Below are positions 1 to 9,211 of a DNA stretch of 64,000 nucleotides, piece by piece. The notes under the pieces are model-generated. The model was given only the letters and a program-made list of their open reading frames with translations, searched no databases and had not been told where the DNA came from. The stretch comes from Cupriavidus metallidurans CH34. GTDB lineage: Bacteria; Pseudomonadota; Gammaproteobacteria; Burkholderiales; Burkholderiaceae. Numbering within the stretch: position 1 is the stretch's first letter; each line of letters opens with the position of its first letter. A program made the translations under genes and the position numbers. The DNA lies in assembly GCF_000196015.1 (NCBI RefSeq), contig NC_007973.1, positions 1,178,001 through 1,242,000 on the forward strand. Reading direction: 5' to 3'.

Positions 1-76
1 TCGCGCCGAATTGCTCGAAGCCGGCGTGGTGCTGGAAGACAAGCCAGGTGGTGCCACCGAGTGGAGGCGTGCTTGA
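1..76 (+). CDS. cysS: Cysteinyl-tRNA synthetase, C-terminal end (partial)
   Basis: This is the last 24 codons of a gene that begins before the window, read in the frame starting at base 2 and ending at the TGA at 74-76. The visible tail, ending in GGATEWRRA, follows the usual C-terminus of proteobacterial CysRS, where an anticodon-binding helix is followed by a G-x-TEWRR ending. CysRS charges tRNA-Cys in the cytoplasm. The stop codon overlaps the probable TTG start of the next gene, so the two are likely co-transcribed. A complete second cysS lies at 19120-20538. Identification rests on a short tail, so it is probable rather than certain. Confidence 0.75.
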   Translation, partial: RAELLEAGVVLEDKPGGATEWRRA

Positions 77-858
77 ACGCTGCCGCGCGCAAGCCGAAGG
101 CGGTTGCACCTGCCCAGCCGAAGCCGGTGGCGGGGAAGGCTGCCGCCAAGGTCGCGCCAAAGGCCGGCGGCAAGCCCCGCAAATCGGACCTGCCCGAGGT
201 GGATGCGGTACCCCTGCCGGTCGAAACCGTCGTCGACGCGGTGCGGCCCGCTTATTGGGACGAGGCGTGTGCTGACCTGATGAAGCGCGACCGCATCCTG
301 CGCAAGATGATTCCTACCTATGGTCCGGCGCATCTGGTGTCGCGTGGCGATCCGTTCGTCACACTGGCGCGCTCGATCGTCGGCCAGCAGATATCGGTGA
401 AGGCCGCGCAATCGGTCTGGGAACGGCTCGCCGCCAGGTGCCCGCGCCTGACGCCGGCGCAGTTCCTGAAATCCGGGTCCGAGGAGTTGGCTGGTTGCGG
501 GTTGTCGAAGCGCAAGGCGGAGTACATCATTGATCTGGCCGACCACTTCAAGGCGGGGCGCGTGCACGTCAAGGAATGGGTGGCGATGGACGACGAGGCA
601 GTGATCGCCGAGTTGACCCAGATCCGCGGCATCGGACGCTGGACGGCGGAGATGTTCCTGATGTTCAATCTGATGCGACCCAACGTGCTGCCGCTCGACG
701 ATGTCGGGCTGATCAACGCGATCTCCACCAACTACTTCAGCGGAGAACCGGTGACACGTAGTGAGGCACGCGAGGTGGCCGCCAACTGGGAGCCGTGGCG
801 AACGGTGGCGACGTGGTACATGTGGCGCAGTCTGGACCCCCTGCCAGTGACGTATTAG
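73..858 (+). CDS. alkA: DNA-3-methyladenine glycosylase II (AlkA-like, HhH-GPD)
   Basis: This is a base-excision repair glycosylase that removes 3-methyladenine and related alkylated purines from DNA. The helix-hairpin-helix/GPD signature is visible as GIGRWTAEMF near residue 186, followed by LPLDDVGL, whose second Asp (about residue 210) matches the catalytic Asp of the family. I chose the TTG at 73 because GGAGG sits at 63-67, five bases upstream, and the TTG overlaps the cysS stop (TTGA). A GTG at 61 is also in frame. The first 45 or so residues are an unusual Ala/Lys/Pro-rich tail that looks disordered and basic. The catalytic domain starts near DLPEVDAV. Confidence 0.85.
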   Translation: MNAAARKPKAVAPAQPKPVAGKAAAKVAPKAGGKPRKSDLPEVDAVPLPVETVVDAVRPAYWDEACADLMKRDRILRKMIPTYGPAHLVSRGDPFVTLARSIVGQQISVKAAQSVWERLAARCPRLTPAQFLKSGSEELAGCGLSKRKAEYIIDLADHFKAGRVHVKEWVAMDDEAVIAELTQIRGIGRWTAEMFLMFNLMRPNVLPLDDVGLINAISTNYFSGEPVTRSEAREVAANWEPWRTVATWYMWRSLDPLPVTY

Positions 859-969
859 GAATGCGGCAGGAGTGCGGTAGGGTAAATTTGGAGCAAAAAC
901 GGCGTTAATTTCTGCGATTTGTGCGCAAAAATCAACTTCCTGGGCGGTCGGAAACGGTATTTTTTCCGG

Positions 970-975
970 TAGAAT
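970..975 (+). promoter_or_regulatory. Candidate -10 box (TAGAAT) upstream of accA
   Basis: TAGAAT lies 30 bases before the accA start, in the short AT-richer gap between the glycosylase and accA. No convincing -35 hexamer is seen 16-18 bases upstream, so the assignment is tentative. Confidence 0.3.
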
Positions 976-1005
976 GCGCCCCTTCACAGACAGGTCCGCG
1001 TTTTT

Positions 1006-1977
1006 ATGAAAACCACCTTCCTGGATTTCGAGCAGCCGATTGCCGAGCTCGAGGCAAAGATCGAAGAACTGCGTTTTGTGCAGGACGACTCGGCTGTCGA
1101 TATTTCCGAAGAGATTTCCCGGCTGGCCGGCAAGAGCCAGCAGCTGACCAAGGACATCTACGCCAACCTGACCCCGTGGCAGGTGGCGCAGATCGCGCGC
1201 CATCCGCAGCGTCCGTACACGCTGGACTATGTGCGCGAGATCTTCACCGACTTCCATGAACTGCACGGCGACCGTGCGTTTGCCGACGATCTGTCGATCG
1301 TGGGCGGTCTGGCGCGCTTCAACGGCCAGGCTTGCATGGTGATCGGTCATCAGAAGGGCCGCGACACGAAGGAACGCGCGCTGCGTAACTTCGGCATGTC
1401 GAAGCCCGAGGGATACCGCAAGGCCAAGCGCCTGATGGAGCTGGCTGACAAGTTCGGCCTGCCGATCTTCACGTTCGTCGACACGCCGGGGGCATTCCCG
1501 GGCATCGACGCCGAAGAGCGTGGCCAGTCCGAGGCCATCGGCCACAACCTTTATGTCATGGCCGGCCTGAAGGTGCCTCTGATCGCGACGATCATCGGTG
1601 AGGGCGGTTCGGGTGGCGCGCTGGCGATCGCCGTCGGCGACGTGGTGCAGATGCTCCAGTTCGCAACCTACGCAGTGATTTCGCCGGAAGGCTGCGCGTC
1701 GATTCTCTGGAAGACTGCCGAGAAGGCGCCTGAAGCCGCCGAGGCACTGGGTCTGACGGCTCATCGACTGAAGGCGCTGGGCCTGATCGACAAGATCGTG
1801 AGCGAGCCGCTGGGTGGCGCGCATCGCGATGCGAAGGGCATGGCGACGATGCTCAAGCGCTCGCTGGCCGAATCGCTGCGCCAGTTCCAGGGCATGAGCG
1901 TCAAGGAACTGCAGGCGCGTCGTCACGAGCGACTGATGGCCTATGGCAAGTTCAAGGAAACCGGCGCCCAGGAATGA
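1006..1977 (+). CDS. accA: Acetyl-CoA carboxylase carboxyltransferase, subunit alpha
   Basis: AccA pairs with AccD to form the carboxyltransferase that moves the carboxyl group from biotin-BCCP to acetyl-CoA, giving malonyl-CoA for fatty acid synthesis. The 323-residue length is the family norm. The N-terminal helical segment ([19 protein letters not shown]) and the glycine-rich crotonase-like core ([15 protein letters not shown] near residue 195) are both typical. The stop TGA at 1975-1977 is followed within two bases by the probable GTG start of tilS, so the two genes are likely translated from one transcript, an arrangement common in Burkholderiales. Confidence 0.97.
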   Translation: MKTTFLDFEQPIAELEAKIEELRFVQDDSAVDISEEISRLAGKSQQLTKDIYANLTPWQVAQIARHPQRPYTLDYVREIFTDFHELHGDRAFADDLSIVGGLARFNGQACMVIGHQKGRDTKERALRNFGMSKPEGYRKAKRLMELADKFGLPIFTFVDTPGAFPGIDAEERGQSEAIGHNLYVMAGLKVPLIATIIGEGGSGGALAIAVGDVVQMLQFATYAVISPEGCASILWKTAEKAPEAAEALGLTAHRLKALGLIDKIVSEPLGGAHRDAKGMATMLKRSLAESLRQFQGMSVKELQARRHERLMAYGKFKETGAQE

Positions 1978-1978
1978 T

Positions 1979-3442
1979 GTGAGCGCAGGGAATTCGACGC
2001 AACTGATCGCGCGTCTGACCGACAAGGTCGCACAGGCTCTACAGGCCAGTGCGACCTTTGTTGTTTCTGGCGATAGGCGGTTGGAGACTGGTAGCCAACG
2101 GGCTGCCGACGGGCAGCCCGTGACCGTCGCGGTGGCGCTGTCAGGTGGCCGTGACTCCGTGGCGCTGCTCCATGCCACGCGGGAAGCCCTGGCCGCCACG
2201 TGGCCGCTTGCGCGTCTGGTGGCGCTGCACGTGCACCATGGCCTGCAGGCGCAGGCTGATGACTGGGACCGATTCTGCACCGCGCGGTGCGGCGATCTGC
2301 AGGTGCCCTTGAGCAGCGCGCGCGTGACGGTGCAGGCGGCGACGGGCGAGGGCATAGAGGCCGCGGCGCGGCGAGCTCGCCATGAGGCGCTGGGCAGGAT
2401 GTGTCGCGAGCAGGGCGCACGGCTGCTGCTGTTCGCGCATCATCGTGACGATCAGGTGGAAACCGTGCTGCTGCGGCTGTTCCGTGGAACGGGTGTGGCC
2501 GGCATGGCTGGAATGCCCGCGCGACGCCCGCTCGATGAACGGGGCGACATTCAACTGGTGCGGCCATGGCTCGGTGTGACACGCGCCGAGATCGACGATT
2601 ACTGCGCGTGGCAGGGGTTGCGCTGGATCGACGATCCCTCGAACGCGGACACGCGTTTCGCGCGCAATGCGCTGCGCGCGCAATTGCCTGCACTATTACA
2701 GGCGTTTCCGGCCCTCTATGAGAACGTGGCCCAGGCCGCCACGCATTTCGCACAGGCGGCCGGCATGCTCGATGCGCTGGCCGCGCAATCGCTGGCTTCG
2801 CTGGTCTGCGCCGGGCGCGATGCCGACACCATTTCAGAACTTGATCTCGCGGGCCTGCGCGCCTTGCCATCCGAGCACGCGGATGCCGTGCTGCGCCACT
2901 GGCTGCGCGATCTCGGCACCCAGTCGCCGTCGACGGCGCGCCTGGCCGCGATGCGGGCCCAACTCATCCAGCATCAAGGTGGCGAGCCGGCCATCGCGCA
3001 CGATGGCCTGGTGTTGCGTCGTTTCCGTGACCGGCTGCTGGCCTGCCCAGCCGTGTCCGCTGGAATGCCGGCGCCGTTTGCATTCGAGTGGCGCGGCGAA
3101 TCGCGCATCGTAGTGCCGGCATGGCGTGGCGAACTGCACTTCGAGCGTGATGACACCTTTGGTGTGCCCGAGTCTGTGCTGCGCGTGCCGTTGAGGCTGG
3201 CTGGCAGGGTAGGGGGCGAGCGCATCGTCCTGCGTCCGGGTGGCCCGGCGCGAGCGCTGAAACAGGCCTATCAGGAGGCGGATATTCCCGCATGGCGGCG
3301 AGCGCATCTGCCGCTGCTATGGAGTGCCGATGTGCTGGTCCTGGCGGCCGGTTTGGGCATGCATCGTCGCTGGCCCAACGATGCGCCACATGCCCCGCGG
3401 TGGCGCGTGGAGTGGCTCGCACGGCCCGATCTGCGCGGCTAA
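1979..3442 (+). CDS. tilS: tRNA(Ile)-lysidine synthase
   Basis: TilS converts C34 of the CAU anticodon of tRNA-Ile2 to lysidine using ATP and lysine, changing it from Met to Ile decoding. The PP-loop ATP-binding motif SGGRDSVALL is clear near residue 55. Downstream are the family features LHVHHGLQAQADDW, FAHHRDDQVET and a C-terminal TilS domain (LRPGGPARALKQAYQEADIP). I prefer the GTG at 1979, which has AGGAA at 1970-1974 and sits one base after the accA stop. An in-frame ATG at 1943 would overlap accA by 35 bases and has no obvious ribosome site. Confidence 0.93.
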   Translation: MSAGNSTQLIARLTDKVAQALQASATFVVSGDRRLETGSQRAADGQPVTVAVALSGGRDSVALLHATREALAATWPLARLVALHVHHGLQAQADDWDRFCTARCGDLQVPLSSARVTVQAATGEGIEAAARRARHEALGRMCREQGARLLLFAHHRDDQVETVLLRLFRGTGVAGMAGMPARRPLDERGDIQLVRPWLGVTRAEIDDYCAWQGLRWIDDPSNADTRFARNALRAQLPALLQAFPALYENVAQAATHFAQAAGMLDALAAQSLASLVCAGRDADTISELDLAGLRALPSEHADAVLRHWLRDLGTQSPSTARLAAMRAQLIQHQGGEPAIAHDGLVLRRFRDRLLACPAVSAGMPAPFAFEWRGESRIVVPAWRGELHFERDDTFGVPESVLRVPLRLAGRVGGERIVLRPGGPARALKQAYQEADIPAWRRAHLPLLWSADVLVLAAGLGMHRRWPNDAPHAPRWRVEWLARPDLRG

Positions 3443-3484
3443 TCTCACGGTTTTCGGCGAAAAATGGGGACAGTATCATTTCGG

Positions 3485-3505
3485 CTTGTGAATTATTTTC
3501 ACAAG
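3485..3505. promoter_or_regulatory. Inverted repeat in the tilS-lysC gap
   Basis: The arms CTTGTGAA (3485-3492) and TTCACAAG (3498-3505) are perfect complements around a 5-base spacer, inside a markedly AT-rich 180-base gap upstream of lysC. The position fits an operator or transcript hairpin controlling lysC, but there is no T-run that would make it a clear terminator. No regulator is assigned. Confidence 0.35.
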
Positions 3506-3620
3506 AAAATGATGCAAAATCTGCGGTGTTTTTGCCGGATTTCCCCCCTTTGGCCTTTACGGGCAGCCACTCTTCGTGTAATTTCATTGGCTTTGCACAA
3601 TCGCTGGCGTCGATAAGAAG

Positions 3621-4871
3621 ATGGCTCTCATCGTTCACAAATACGGCGGCACTTCGATGGGTTCCACGGAACGCATCAAGAATGTCGCCAAGCGCGTGGC
3701 CAAGTGGCACCGCGCCGGTCACCGCGTTGTCGTGGTGCCTTCGGCCATGTCGGGCGAAACCAATCGCCTGCTGGGCCTTGCCAAGGAAATCTCCGCGCAG
3801 CCGGACCCGCGTGAACTCGATATGCTGGCGTCGACCGGCGAGCAGGCCAGCGTGGCCCTGCTGGCCATCGCGCTGCACGGCGAAGGCATCGACGCGGTCA
3901 GCTACACGGGCTGGCAGGTGCCGGTGAAGACGGACTCGTCCTATACCAAGGCCCGCATCGAATCGATCGATGACGAGCGCATCCTGGGTGACCTCGACGC
4001 CGGCAAGGTGGTCGTGGTCACGGGTTTCCAGGGCATCGACGGCGACGGCAACATCACGACACTGGGTCGCGGCGGTTCAGATACCTCGGCCGTGGCCATT
4101 GCCGCGGCGATTGAAGCCGACGAGTGCCTGATCTATACCGACGTGGATGGCGTGTACACGACCGATCCGCGCGTGGTCGAGGACGCCCGCCGCCTGGACC
4201 AAATCACCTTCGAGGAAATGCTGGAAATGGCCAGCCTGGGTTCGAAGGTTCTGCAGATCCGTTCGGTGGAGTTTGCCGGCAAATATCGCGTGAAGACGCG
4301 CGTGCTGTCGTCGCTGACCGACCCCCTGATGCCGCTCGAACAGGAAATGCATTCGGGCACGCTGATTACTTTTGAGGAAGAGTCTGAAATGGAAGCAGCC
4401 GTCATCTCCGGCATCGCCTTTGCCCGTGACGAAGCCAAGATCACTGTCCTTGGCGTGCCGGACAAGCCGGGCATCGCCTACCAGATCCTGGGCCCGATCG
4501 CCGACGCCAACATCGACGTCGACATGATCATCCAGAACCAGTCCGTGGACGGCAAGACCGACTTCACGTTCACCGTGCCGCGCGGTGACTACCAGCGTGC
4601 GCTGACGATCCTGAACGACAACGTGAAGGGCCATATTGGCGCCGAGAGCGTGTCGGGCGATCCGAAGGTGTCGAAGGTCTCGGTGGTGGGCGTGGGTATG
4701 CGCTCGCACGTGGGCATCGCCAGCAAGATGTTCCGCACGCTGTCGGAAGAGGGCATCAACATCCAGATGATCTCCACGTCGGAAATCAAGATCTCGGTGC
4801 TGATCGACGAGAAGTACATGGAGCTCGCCGTGCGCGCGCTGCACAAGGTGTTCGAACTGGATCAGGCGTGA
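3621..4871 (+). CDS. lysC: Aspartate kinase
   Basis: This enzyme phosphorylates aspartate, the first step toward lysine, threonine, methionine and diaminopimelate. The N-terminal kinase signature KYGGTSMGS is at residues 6-14 and a second catalytic-domain motif, [13 protein letters not shown], is near residue 150. Two ACT regulatory domains follow from about residue 265 ([17 protein letters not shown] and [18 protein letters not shown]), as in feedback-regulated monofunctional aspartokinases. The 416-residue length is normal. The ATG is preceded by AAGAAG. The gene is followed by tRNA-Ser, the usual Cupriavidus/Ralstonia order. Confidence 0.96.
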   Translation: MALIVHKYGGTSMGSTERIKNVAKRVAKWHRAGHRVVVVPSAMSGETNRLLGLAKEISAQPDPRELDMLASTGEQASVALLAIALHGEGIDAVSYTGWQVPVKTDSSYTKARIESIDDERILGDLDAGKVVVVTGFQGIDGDGNITTLGRGGSDTSAVAIAAAIEADECLIYTDVDGVYTTDPRVVEDARRLDQITFEEMLEMASLGSKVLQIRSVEFAGKYRVKTRVLSSLTDPLMPLEQEMHSGTLITFEEESEMEAAVISGIAFARDEAKITVLGVPDKPGIAYQILGPIADANIDVDMIIQNQSVDGKTDFTFTVPRGDYQRALTILNDNVKGHIGAESVSGDPKVSKVSVVGVGMRSHVGIASKMFRTLSEEGINIQMISTSEIKISVLIDEKYMELAVRALHKVFELDQA

Positions 4872-5004
4872 TCCGGAACTGAAAACGTTCTGGCGAGGGC
4901 GTGGCATTTTTTGCTGCGGGTCATCGAATTTTCATTGACCAGTAGCGACACCCTCGCTAGAATACGCGCTTCGTTGTGCGGCTCCCTCGCACAACGCAAG
5001 TTTG

Positions 5005-5098
5005 GGAGACGTGGCCGAGAGGTCGAAGGCACTCCCCTGCTAAGGGAGCATCCGGGCCAAAACCTGGATCGAGGGTTCGAATCCCTCCGTCTCCGCCA
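5005..5098 (+). tRNA. tRNA-Ser(GCT)
   Basis: The acceptor stem GGAGACG (5005-5011) pairs with CGTCTCC (5088-5094), followed by discriminator G5095 and an encoded CCA at 5096-5098. The anticodon stem CTCCC/GGGAG (5032-5036/5044-5048) closes a loop CTGCTAA whose anticodon GCT is at 5039-5041. The T arm contains GGTTCGAATCC. The long variable arm between the anticodon and T stems is typical of class II serine tRNAs. The molecule decodes AGC/AGU. A terminator follows 23 bases downstream. Confidence 0.97.
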
Positions 5099-5120
5099 CT
5101 ACATCTGTATTGGCGGCGAA

Positions 5121-5157
5121 CCCCGGAAGATCGCGGTCTTCCGGGGTTTTGTTTTTT
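5121..5157 (+). terminator. Rho-independent terminator after tRNA-Ser
   Basis: A perfect 10-bp stem (5121-5130 with 5137-5146, arms CCCCGGAAGA and TCTTCCGGGG) around a 6-base loop is followed by TTTTGTTTTTT at 5147-5157. It should end the tRNA transcript and marks the boundary of the housekeeping block. Confidence 0.95.
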
Positions 5158-5532
5158 CTGGGGGGCGATTTTCCGACCGTAGGTTGTGGTCCTTCGCTGC
5201 GTCCCTCTCGCGTCCCTCTCTGGTCCCTCAAAAGTCCCACGCGTTTCGCTCGTTGCCCGGCCCGCCCATTGGACCGGGCCCGTACTCTATCGCCATCTCT
5301 GAGCGCGTCCCTTGCGGCGGTATCCTGAGCGCGAGAGAGAAGGGCGCCAGGCGCTTCGGGGGCGCGGCTGAGGAAAGGGTCCAGATCAAAGGCTCACGGA
5401 CACCCTACGATGACCAGATCGGAGTGATTGCGCTCCAGGCTCTTTCGGCCCGTCAGGTTTTCAGTGCAATGCTCTCTGGGCGCCTTGCCGTCTTGCCGAA
5501 TCATGCTAAGAGCGTCGATGCGCATGGATCTT
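5158..5532. other. Intergenic stretch, no supported gene
   Basis: This stretch lies between the tRNA terminator and the stop of the EAL gene. It holds an imperfect tandem repeat of a CGTCCCTCTC-like unit at about 5200-5229 and a small GC hairpin (GCCCGG at 5255-5260 with CCGGGC at 5274-5279). Open frames crossing it show no recognisable protein. I see no integrase, no second copy of the tRNA 3' end and no insertion-sequence ends, although a tRNA-Ser 3' flank is a common integration point. Confidence 0.5.
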
Positions 5533-7125
5533 CTAGCTTGTCGCCAAGCTGACTGCCTGGCGTGGCGCATGAACTCTGCTAAGCCATGGTGCGAGTGTGC
5601 TCGCCGTCATCGCCTTGGCGTAATACCAGCCCTGCGCATAATGCACTCCTCTTTCGAGGAGCCATGCGATCTGAACCGCCGACTCCACACCTTCAGCGAC
5701 GATTTCCAAGCCCATGTCATGAGCCATCGCGATAATGTGGGGAGCGACAACACTTGAGGCAGTGTCCTGCTCGATCGTGTCGACGAACGACTTGTCGATT
5801 TTCAGAACGTCAATCTCGAAGGATTGCAGATAAGACAGACTCGAGTAGCCTGTTCCAAAGTCGTCAATGTAGATGGGGTGGCCGGCTGCCCTGAACGCGG
5901 CAATGACACCTCGTGTCTCTTCCGTATTCATGAAACTGCGCTCCGTCGCTTCGATTCGGATCTGCCGGGGGGCGATGCCCGTCCCAGCGAGCGACGACGT
6001 GAGTTGGTTAAGGAAGCGTACGCTGCGCAGATCCTCGCTGCTCACATTGATCGAGACATAGAACGTGGGATTCGCGACGAGCATCTTGCCAAGCTGCGCG
6101 ATGGTCTTCTCGAGGACGACGTCTGTCAAAGACTGGATGAGGTTATTTTCCTCGGCGACTCGCACAAATACCTCGGGTGAGATCGATTGACCGTGAAGGG
6201 TCCACCTCGTGAGCGCCTCGACGCCTACGCATTCGTTGTCGGCGATGCGGATGATCGGCTGATAGACAACGTCGATCTTGCGCCGTGAAATGGCCCATTC
6301 AAGGGTTGCCGGGAATGAGAACTGCCAGGAGATGCGTTTGTACGCAAGCCATCCAAGCAATGCACCCGCAGTGACGCCAATGGAAAGCCAGGCAGCCAGC
6401 AACTTCGGCCAGTTGCCGGCGATACTGCTGCGCGGGGATTTCACAACGACGGCGATCTGTCGTGTTGAAGACTGGGCTACGGCGTAATTCCATTCGTCAC
6501 TCTTCACGTTGCCACTTTGCTTCCAGGCGTTGAGCATGTCGCCTGGGTCGGCGCCGGTTGAGACGGCGATCAGCGTTCCTGTGGGGATTTGGATTGCCGC
6601 GATGGGACGCTTGGCCGGGTCGATCAGGTCGACGTAAGAACCGCGATCGATGGAGACGTAACGGCCGTTGCGTCCGATCTGGAGGTCATTGCGCTCGTTG
6701 CTAAGCGGACTCTTCCGCCTGAACCACATGGAGTACCCCTCATTGTTCTGATAATCCGGGGGAGGCAACGTTAGATCCTTCGCGCGCACGTCGCCGAGCA
6801 GTGGCGAGCAGAGGTATAGCCCATCGGCGTATGCACCGGCATCCTGGACGTACCGGTAGTTGTAGATCACGCGTGCCGCATGTTCGAGGTTGGGGGGCGA
6901 GCAAGGCGCACCCGGCTGTTGGTCAAGATCATTGAGCGCGGCAAAGGCCTGGGACGTGACAACTTCCGCGCGCATGATCGCCTTATTGGCGAAGTCCTTA
7001 ATCTCGGCACGCTCTCGTCGCTCGACGTCTTTTTTCGCGACATAGAGGCTGGTGAGGACTGGGACGACCGTCGCGAGACACCCAAGGGCAACCGAAGCCG
7101 AAACAACTGTGATGCGCTTGATCAT
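5533..7125 (-). CDS. CSS-motif EAL c-di-GMP phosphodiesterase
   Basis: This is a membrane-anchored enzyme that hydrolyses cyclic di-GMP. From the N-terminus it has one membrane segment (about residues 5-28), a periplasmic CSS-type sensor region with paired cysteines (CSPPNLE and LYLCSPLLG), a second membrane helix (LLAAWLSIGVTAGALLGW), then a full EAL domain. The catalytic and metal residues look intact: VEALTRW, SINVSS, IRIEATE, DDFGTGYSSL, LKIDKSF and VAEGVES, so it should be active. In related proteins such as YjcC/PdeC, the CSS cysteines form a redox-sensitive disulfide. I start at the ATG at 7125, with GGGG six bases upstream, because the frame before it has no domain content. It lies head-to-tail with a GGDEF gene. 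Confidence 0.88.
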   Translation of the reverse strand: MIKRITVVSASVALGCLATVVPVLTSLYVAKKDVERRERAEIKDFANKAIMRAEVVTSQAFAALNDLDQQPGAPCSPPNLEHAARVIYNYRYVQDAGAYADGLYLCSPLLGDVRAKDLTLPPPDYQNNEGYSMWFRRKSPLSNERNDLQIGRNGRYVSIDRGSYVDLIDPAKRPIAAIQIPTGTLIAVSTGADPGDMLNAWKQSGNVKSDEWNYAVAQSSTRQIAVVVKSPRSSIAGNWPKLLAAWLSIGVTAGALLGWLAYKRISWQFSFPATLEWAISRRKIDVVYQPIIRIADNECVGVEALTRWTLHGQSISPEVFVRVAEENNLIQSLTDVVLEKTIAQLGKMLVANPTFYVSINVSSEDLRSVRFLNQLTSSLAGTGIAPRQIRIEATERSFMNTEETRGVIAAFRAAGHPIYIDDFGTGYSSLSYLQSFEIDVLKIDKSFVDTIEQDTASSVVAPHIIAMAHDMGLEIVAEGVESAVQIAWLLERGVHYAQGWYYAKAMTASTLAPWLSRVHAPRQAVSLATS

Positions 7126-7360
7126 TTCGTACCCCAGGATGGACGGCAGGGAGCCAAGGGTCGGCTGAAAAGCGGGCGAGCGCCGCATCTTCAAGTGCCA
7201 GGAAAGCGAAGGATCAGAGTAAGAATAGTCTCAGGCGCTTCGTCTGCAATGTGATGCCTGGGTGAGGCTCTCTGCCTACATTTGTCGTCCGCACCCCATG
7301 CGTATCCAGAGCCACCCAGGCCAGGCGGCCGTTTGCAATGGTCAAACCGATATTCCGTAC

Positions 7361-9211
7361 CTAGCCGGCATCCTGGGGCGCAGACGTCTCGGGCACATAC
7401 ACATGAACGCGGTTTCGCCCCGCTGCCTTGGCACTGTAGAGGGCGGCGTCCGCCCGTTCCTGCGCTGCCGCGAGGTCGGATTCGTCCTCGCGGTACGCCG
7501 CGATGCCAATACTCACGGTCTGCGTGATTGCTTCTCCGGACTCAAGAATGATCGGCGTGTTCTGGATGGCAGCGCGGATGCGCTCGGCGATCACCTGCGC
7601 CTGTCCCAGCGCTGTATCGAACAGGATTGCGGTGAACTCTTCTCCGCCAATTCGCGCGCCAAGGTCAGTGCTGCGCAATGCGCCCTCGAATTGCCGCGCC
7701 ACCACCTGTAAAACGCGATCGCCAGCGGCATGGCCGTAGGTATCATTCACCCGCTTGAATAGATCAAGATCGAGCGCGAGTATCGACAAGGCACTGCCTT
7801 GCTTGCGCGCGTGCATGACTGCCTTCTGGGCTGCGTTTTCGAAATAGCGGCGGTTGGCGAGCCCGGTCAGTGCATCGAGGTCGGCTTGGGTTCGCAACTC
7901 CTTGAGCATCTGTTGCTGGCTGTTGACGTCGACCAGTGTGACAAGCACCGCTTTTGACGCGACTGATTCACCTCCAAACTCAAGCTGAGCACAATGCACC
8001 AGCATGTATCGCGTTCCGTCGCGCGTGAGCATGGGAATGGCTTCATCCATACGGGTCGTACATACCTGCGACCAGTCTGCGGCGTTCGCAAAGAGCCGGG
8101 AGAATGATTGCCCCGCTCCGGCCACAGCGCCGAAGTCAGCGAGTAGGGCTTCGTTAGTCAGGAGGATCTGTTCCGTGTCATGGTCGACTACGGCAACGGG
8201 CGTCGGCATGTTCTTGACGACGGTTGACACCATGCTCGCGAATCTCTCGACCCGATCCTGCAGACGACGCTCGTGGAGGATCAGCAGAATGCCACTCACC
8301 AACATGAGAAGCATGACAGCGGCGCCGGCCGCATTGATGTAGGTGCTCCGCCAGAAGCCCTCCCGGAAATCGCTGACCGAATATCCGACCGCCACCGTCC
8401 AGTGGTCGGGGGTCAGCCGTGTCGCAATGCTTCGTGTGGACACCAAACGCTCGATACCGTCGATTTGCGAGGAAGCATATTGCGTTGCGGTTGTTGGTCC
8501 GGCCCGCCCGCGATCTTCACGCAGGACCTGTCCAACGGCTAGTGTCGGATGCTCCGGATCACGCATCACCAGGCGGTGTTCGCTATCCAATAGCAGAACG
8601 GAGGTGCCGGGTGCCAGGTTCACGCCGTCAAGCACAAGGCGTTCGTAGGTCAGGATGATGACGACCACCGCATCAAGGTCGATCGCCCGGTTCTGATGCC
8701 CTTTGGCGACCACGACCGCGCCACGCTCGCCCCACGCGACGGGGAGTATGACGGCGTTTGACGGATTGGCTCGCACTCTTGCCAAAATCTGGTCAAGCGG
8801 CGGCACTTCGTTCATGAAGCTTGGACGGGAACTGGCAAGCAGATGCTCACCCTGCGGATCGAACACCCCGATTAGCGCGCGTCTCAATGGGTTATCCAGA
8901 GCCTCGGTGAGATTGACAAGTGTGGCGTCCGTGAGTGTGCCCGTATCGAGCAGACGCTCCGTTCCGCTCGTTAACGCAGTTACGTCGCGAAACTGATCTG
9001 CAATACGTCCGGCCATCAGGGAAGATTGCACATCCAGTAGCCGGGCGGCCAGGGCGTTGATTGCACGAAAGTCATAGTAGGACTGCCATACATTCACCAG
9101 GATATCTATGGCCACCAGCAGGGCCAGAATAGGTAACGCCCGCCGAAGCCACGACTTCTTCATGCGCCGATCCATCGACCAGTAAGTAGCTGAACTCTGT
9201 GAATGGCCCAT
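7361..9211 (-). CDS. Membrane diguanylate cyclase with periplasmic sensor, PAS-like and GGDEF domains
   Basis: This predicted enzyme makes c-di-GMP from two GTP. A first membrane helix (LPILALLVAIDILVNVW) is followed by a roughly 250-residue periplasmic dCache-like sensor, a second helix (AAGAAVMLLMLVSGILLIL), a PAS-like segment (NMPTPVAVVDHD) and a GGDEF domain. The active-site motif is GGEEF. An RxxD inhibitory site (RSTD) sits five residues before the signature, so product feedback is expected. The start is uncertain: ATGs at 9211, 9175 and 9163 are all in frame, and I use 9211 because GGGA precedes it. Together with the downstream EAL gene on the same strand it makes an opposing cyclase/phosphodiesterase pair. 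Confidence 0.87.
   Translation of the reverse strand: MGHSQSSATYWSMDRRMKKSWLRRALPILALLVAIDILVNVWQSYYDFRAINALAARLLDVQSSLMAGRIADQFRDVTALTSGTERLLDTGTLTDATLVNLTEALDNPLRRALIGVFDPQGEHLLASSRPSFMNEVPPLDQILARVRANPSNAVILPVAWGERGAVVVAKGHQNRAIDLDAVVVIILTYERLVLDGVNLAPGTSVLLLDSEHRLVMRDPEHPTLAVGQVLREDRGRAGPTTATQYASSQIDGIERLVSTRSIATRLTPDHWTVAVGYSVSDFREGFWRSTYINAAGAAVMLLMLVSGILLILHERRLQDRVERFASMVSTVVKNMPTPVAVVDHDTEQILLTNEALLADFGAVAGAGQSFSRLFANAADWSQVCTTRMDEAIPMLTRDGTRYMLVHCAQLEFGGESVASKAVLVTLVDVNSQQQMLKELRTQADLDALTGLANRRYFENAAQKAVMHARKQGSALSILALDLDLFKRVNDTYGHAAGDRVLQVVARQFEGALRSTDLGARIGGEEFTAILFDTALGQAQVIAERIRAAIQNTPIILESGEAITQTVSIGIAAYREDESDLAAAQERADAALYSAKAAGRNRVHVYVPETSAPQDAG

Noticed and set aside
1941..2870. 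Long minus-strand open frame opposite tilS
   Set aside because: It is Arg/Ala/Pro-rich, typical of antisense reading of GC-rich genes, and tilS covers the same bases with clear motifs.
5005..5532. Phage or integrative-element attachment site at tRNA-Ser
   Set aside because: No integrase, no excisionase and no repeated tRNA 3' end could be found downstream.
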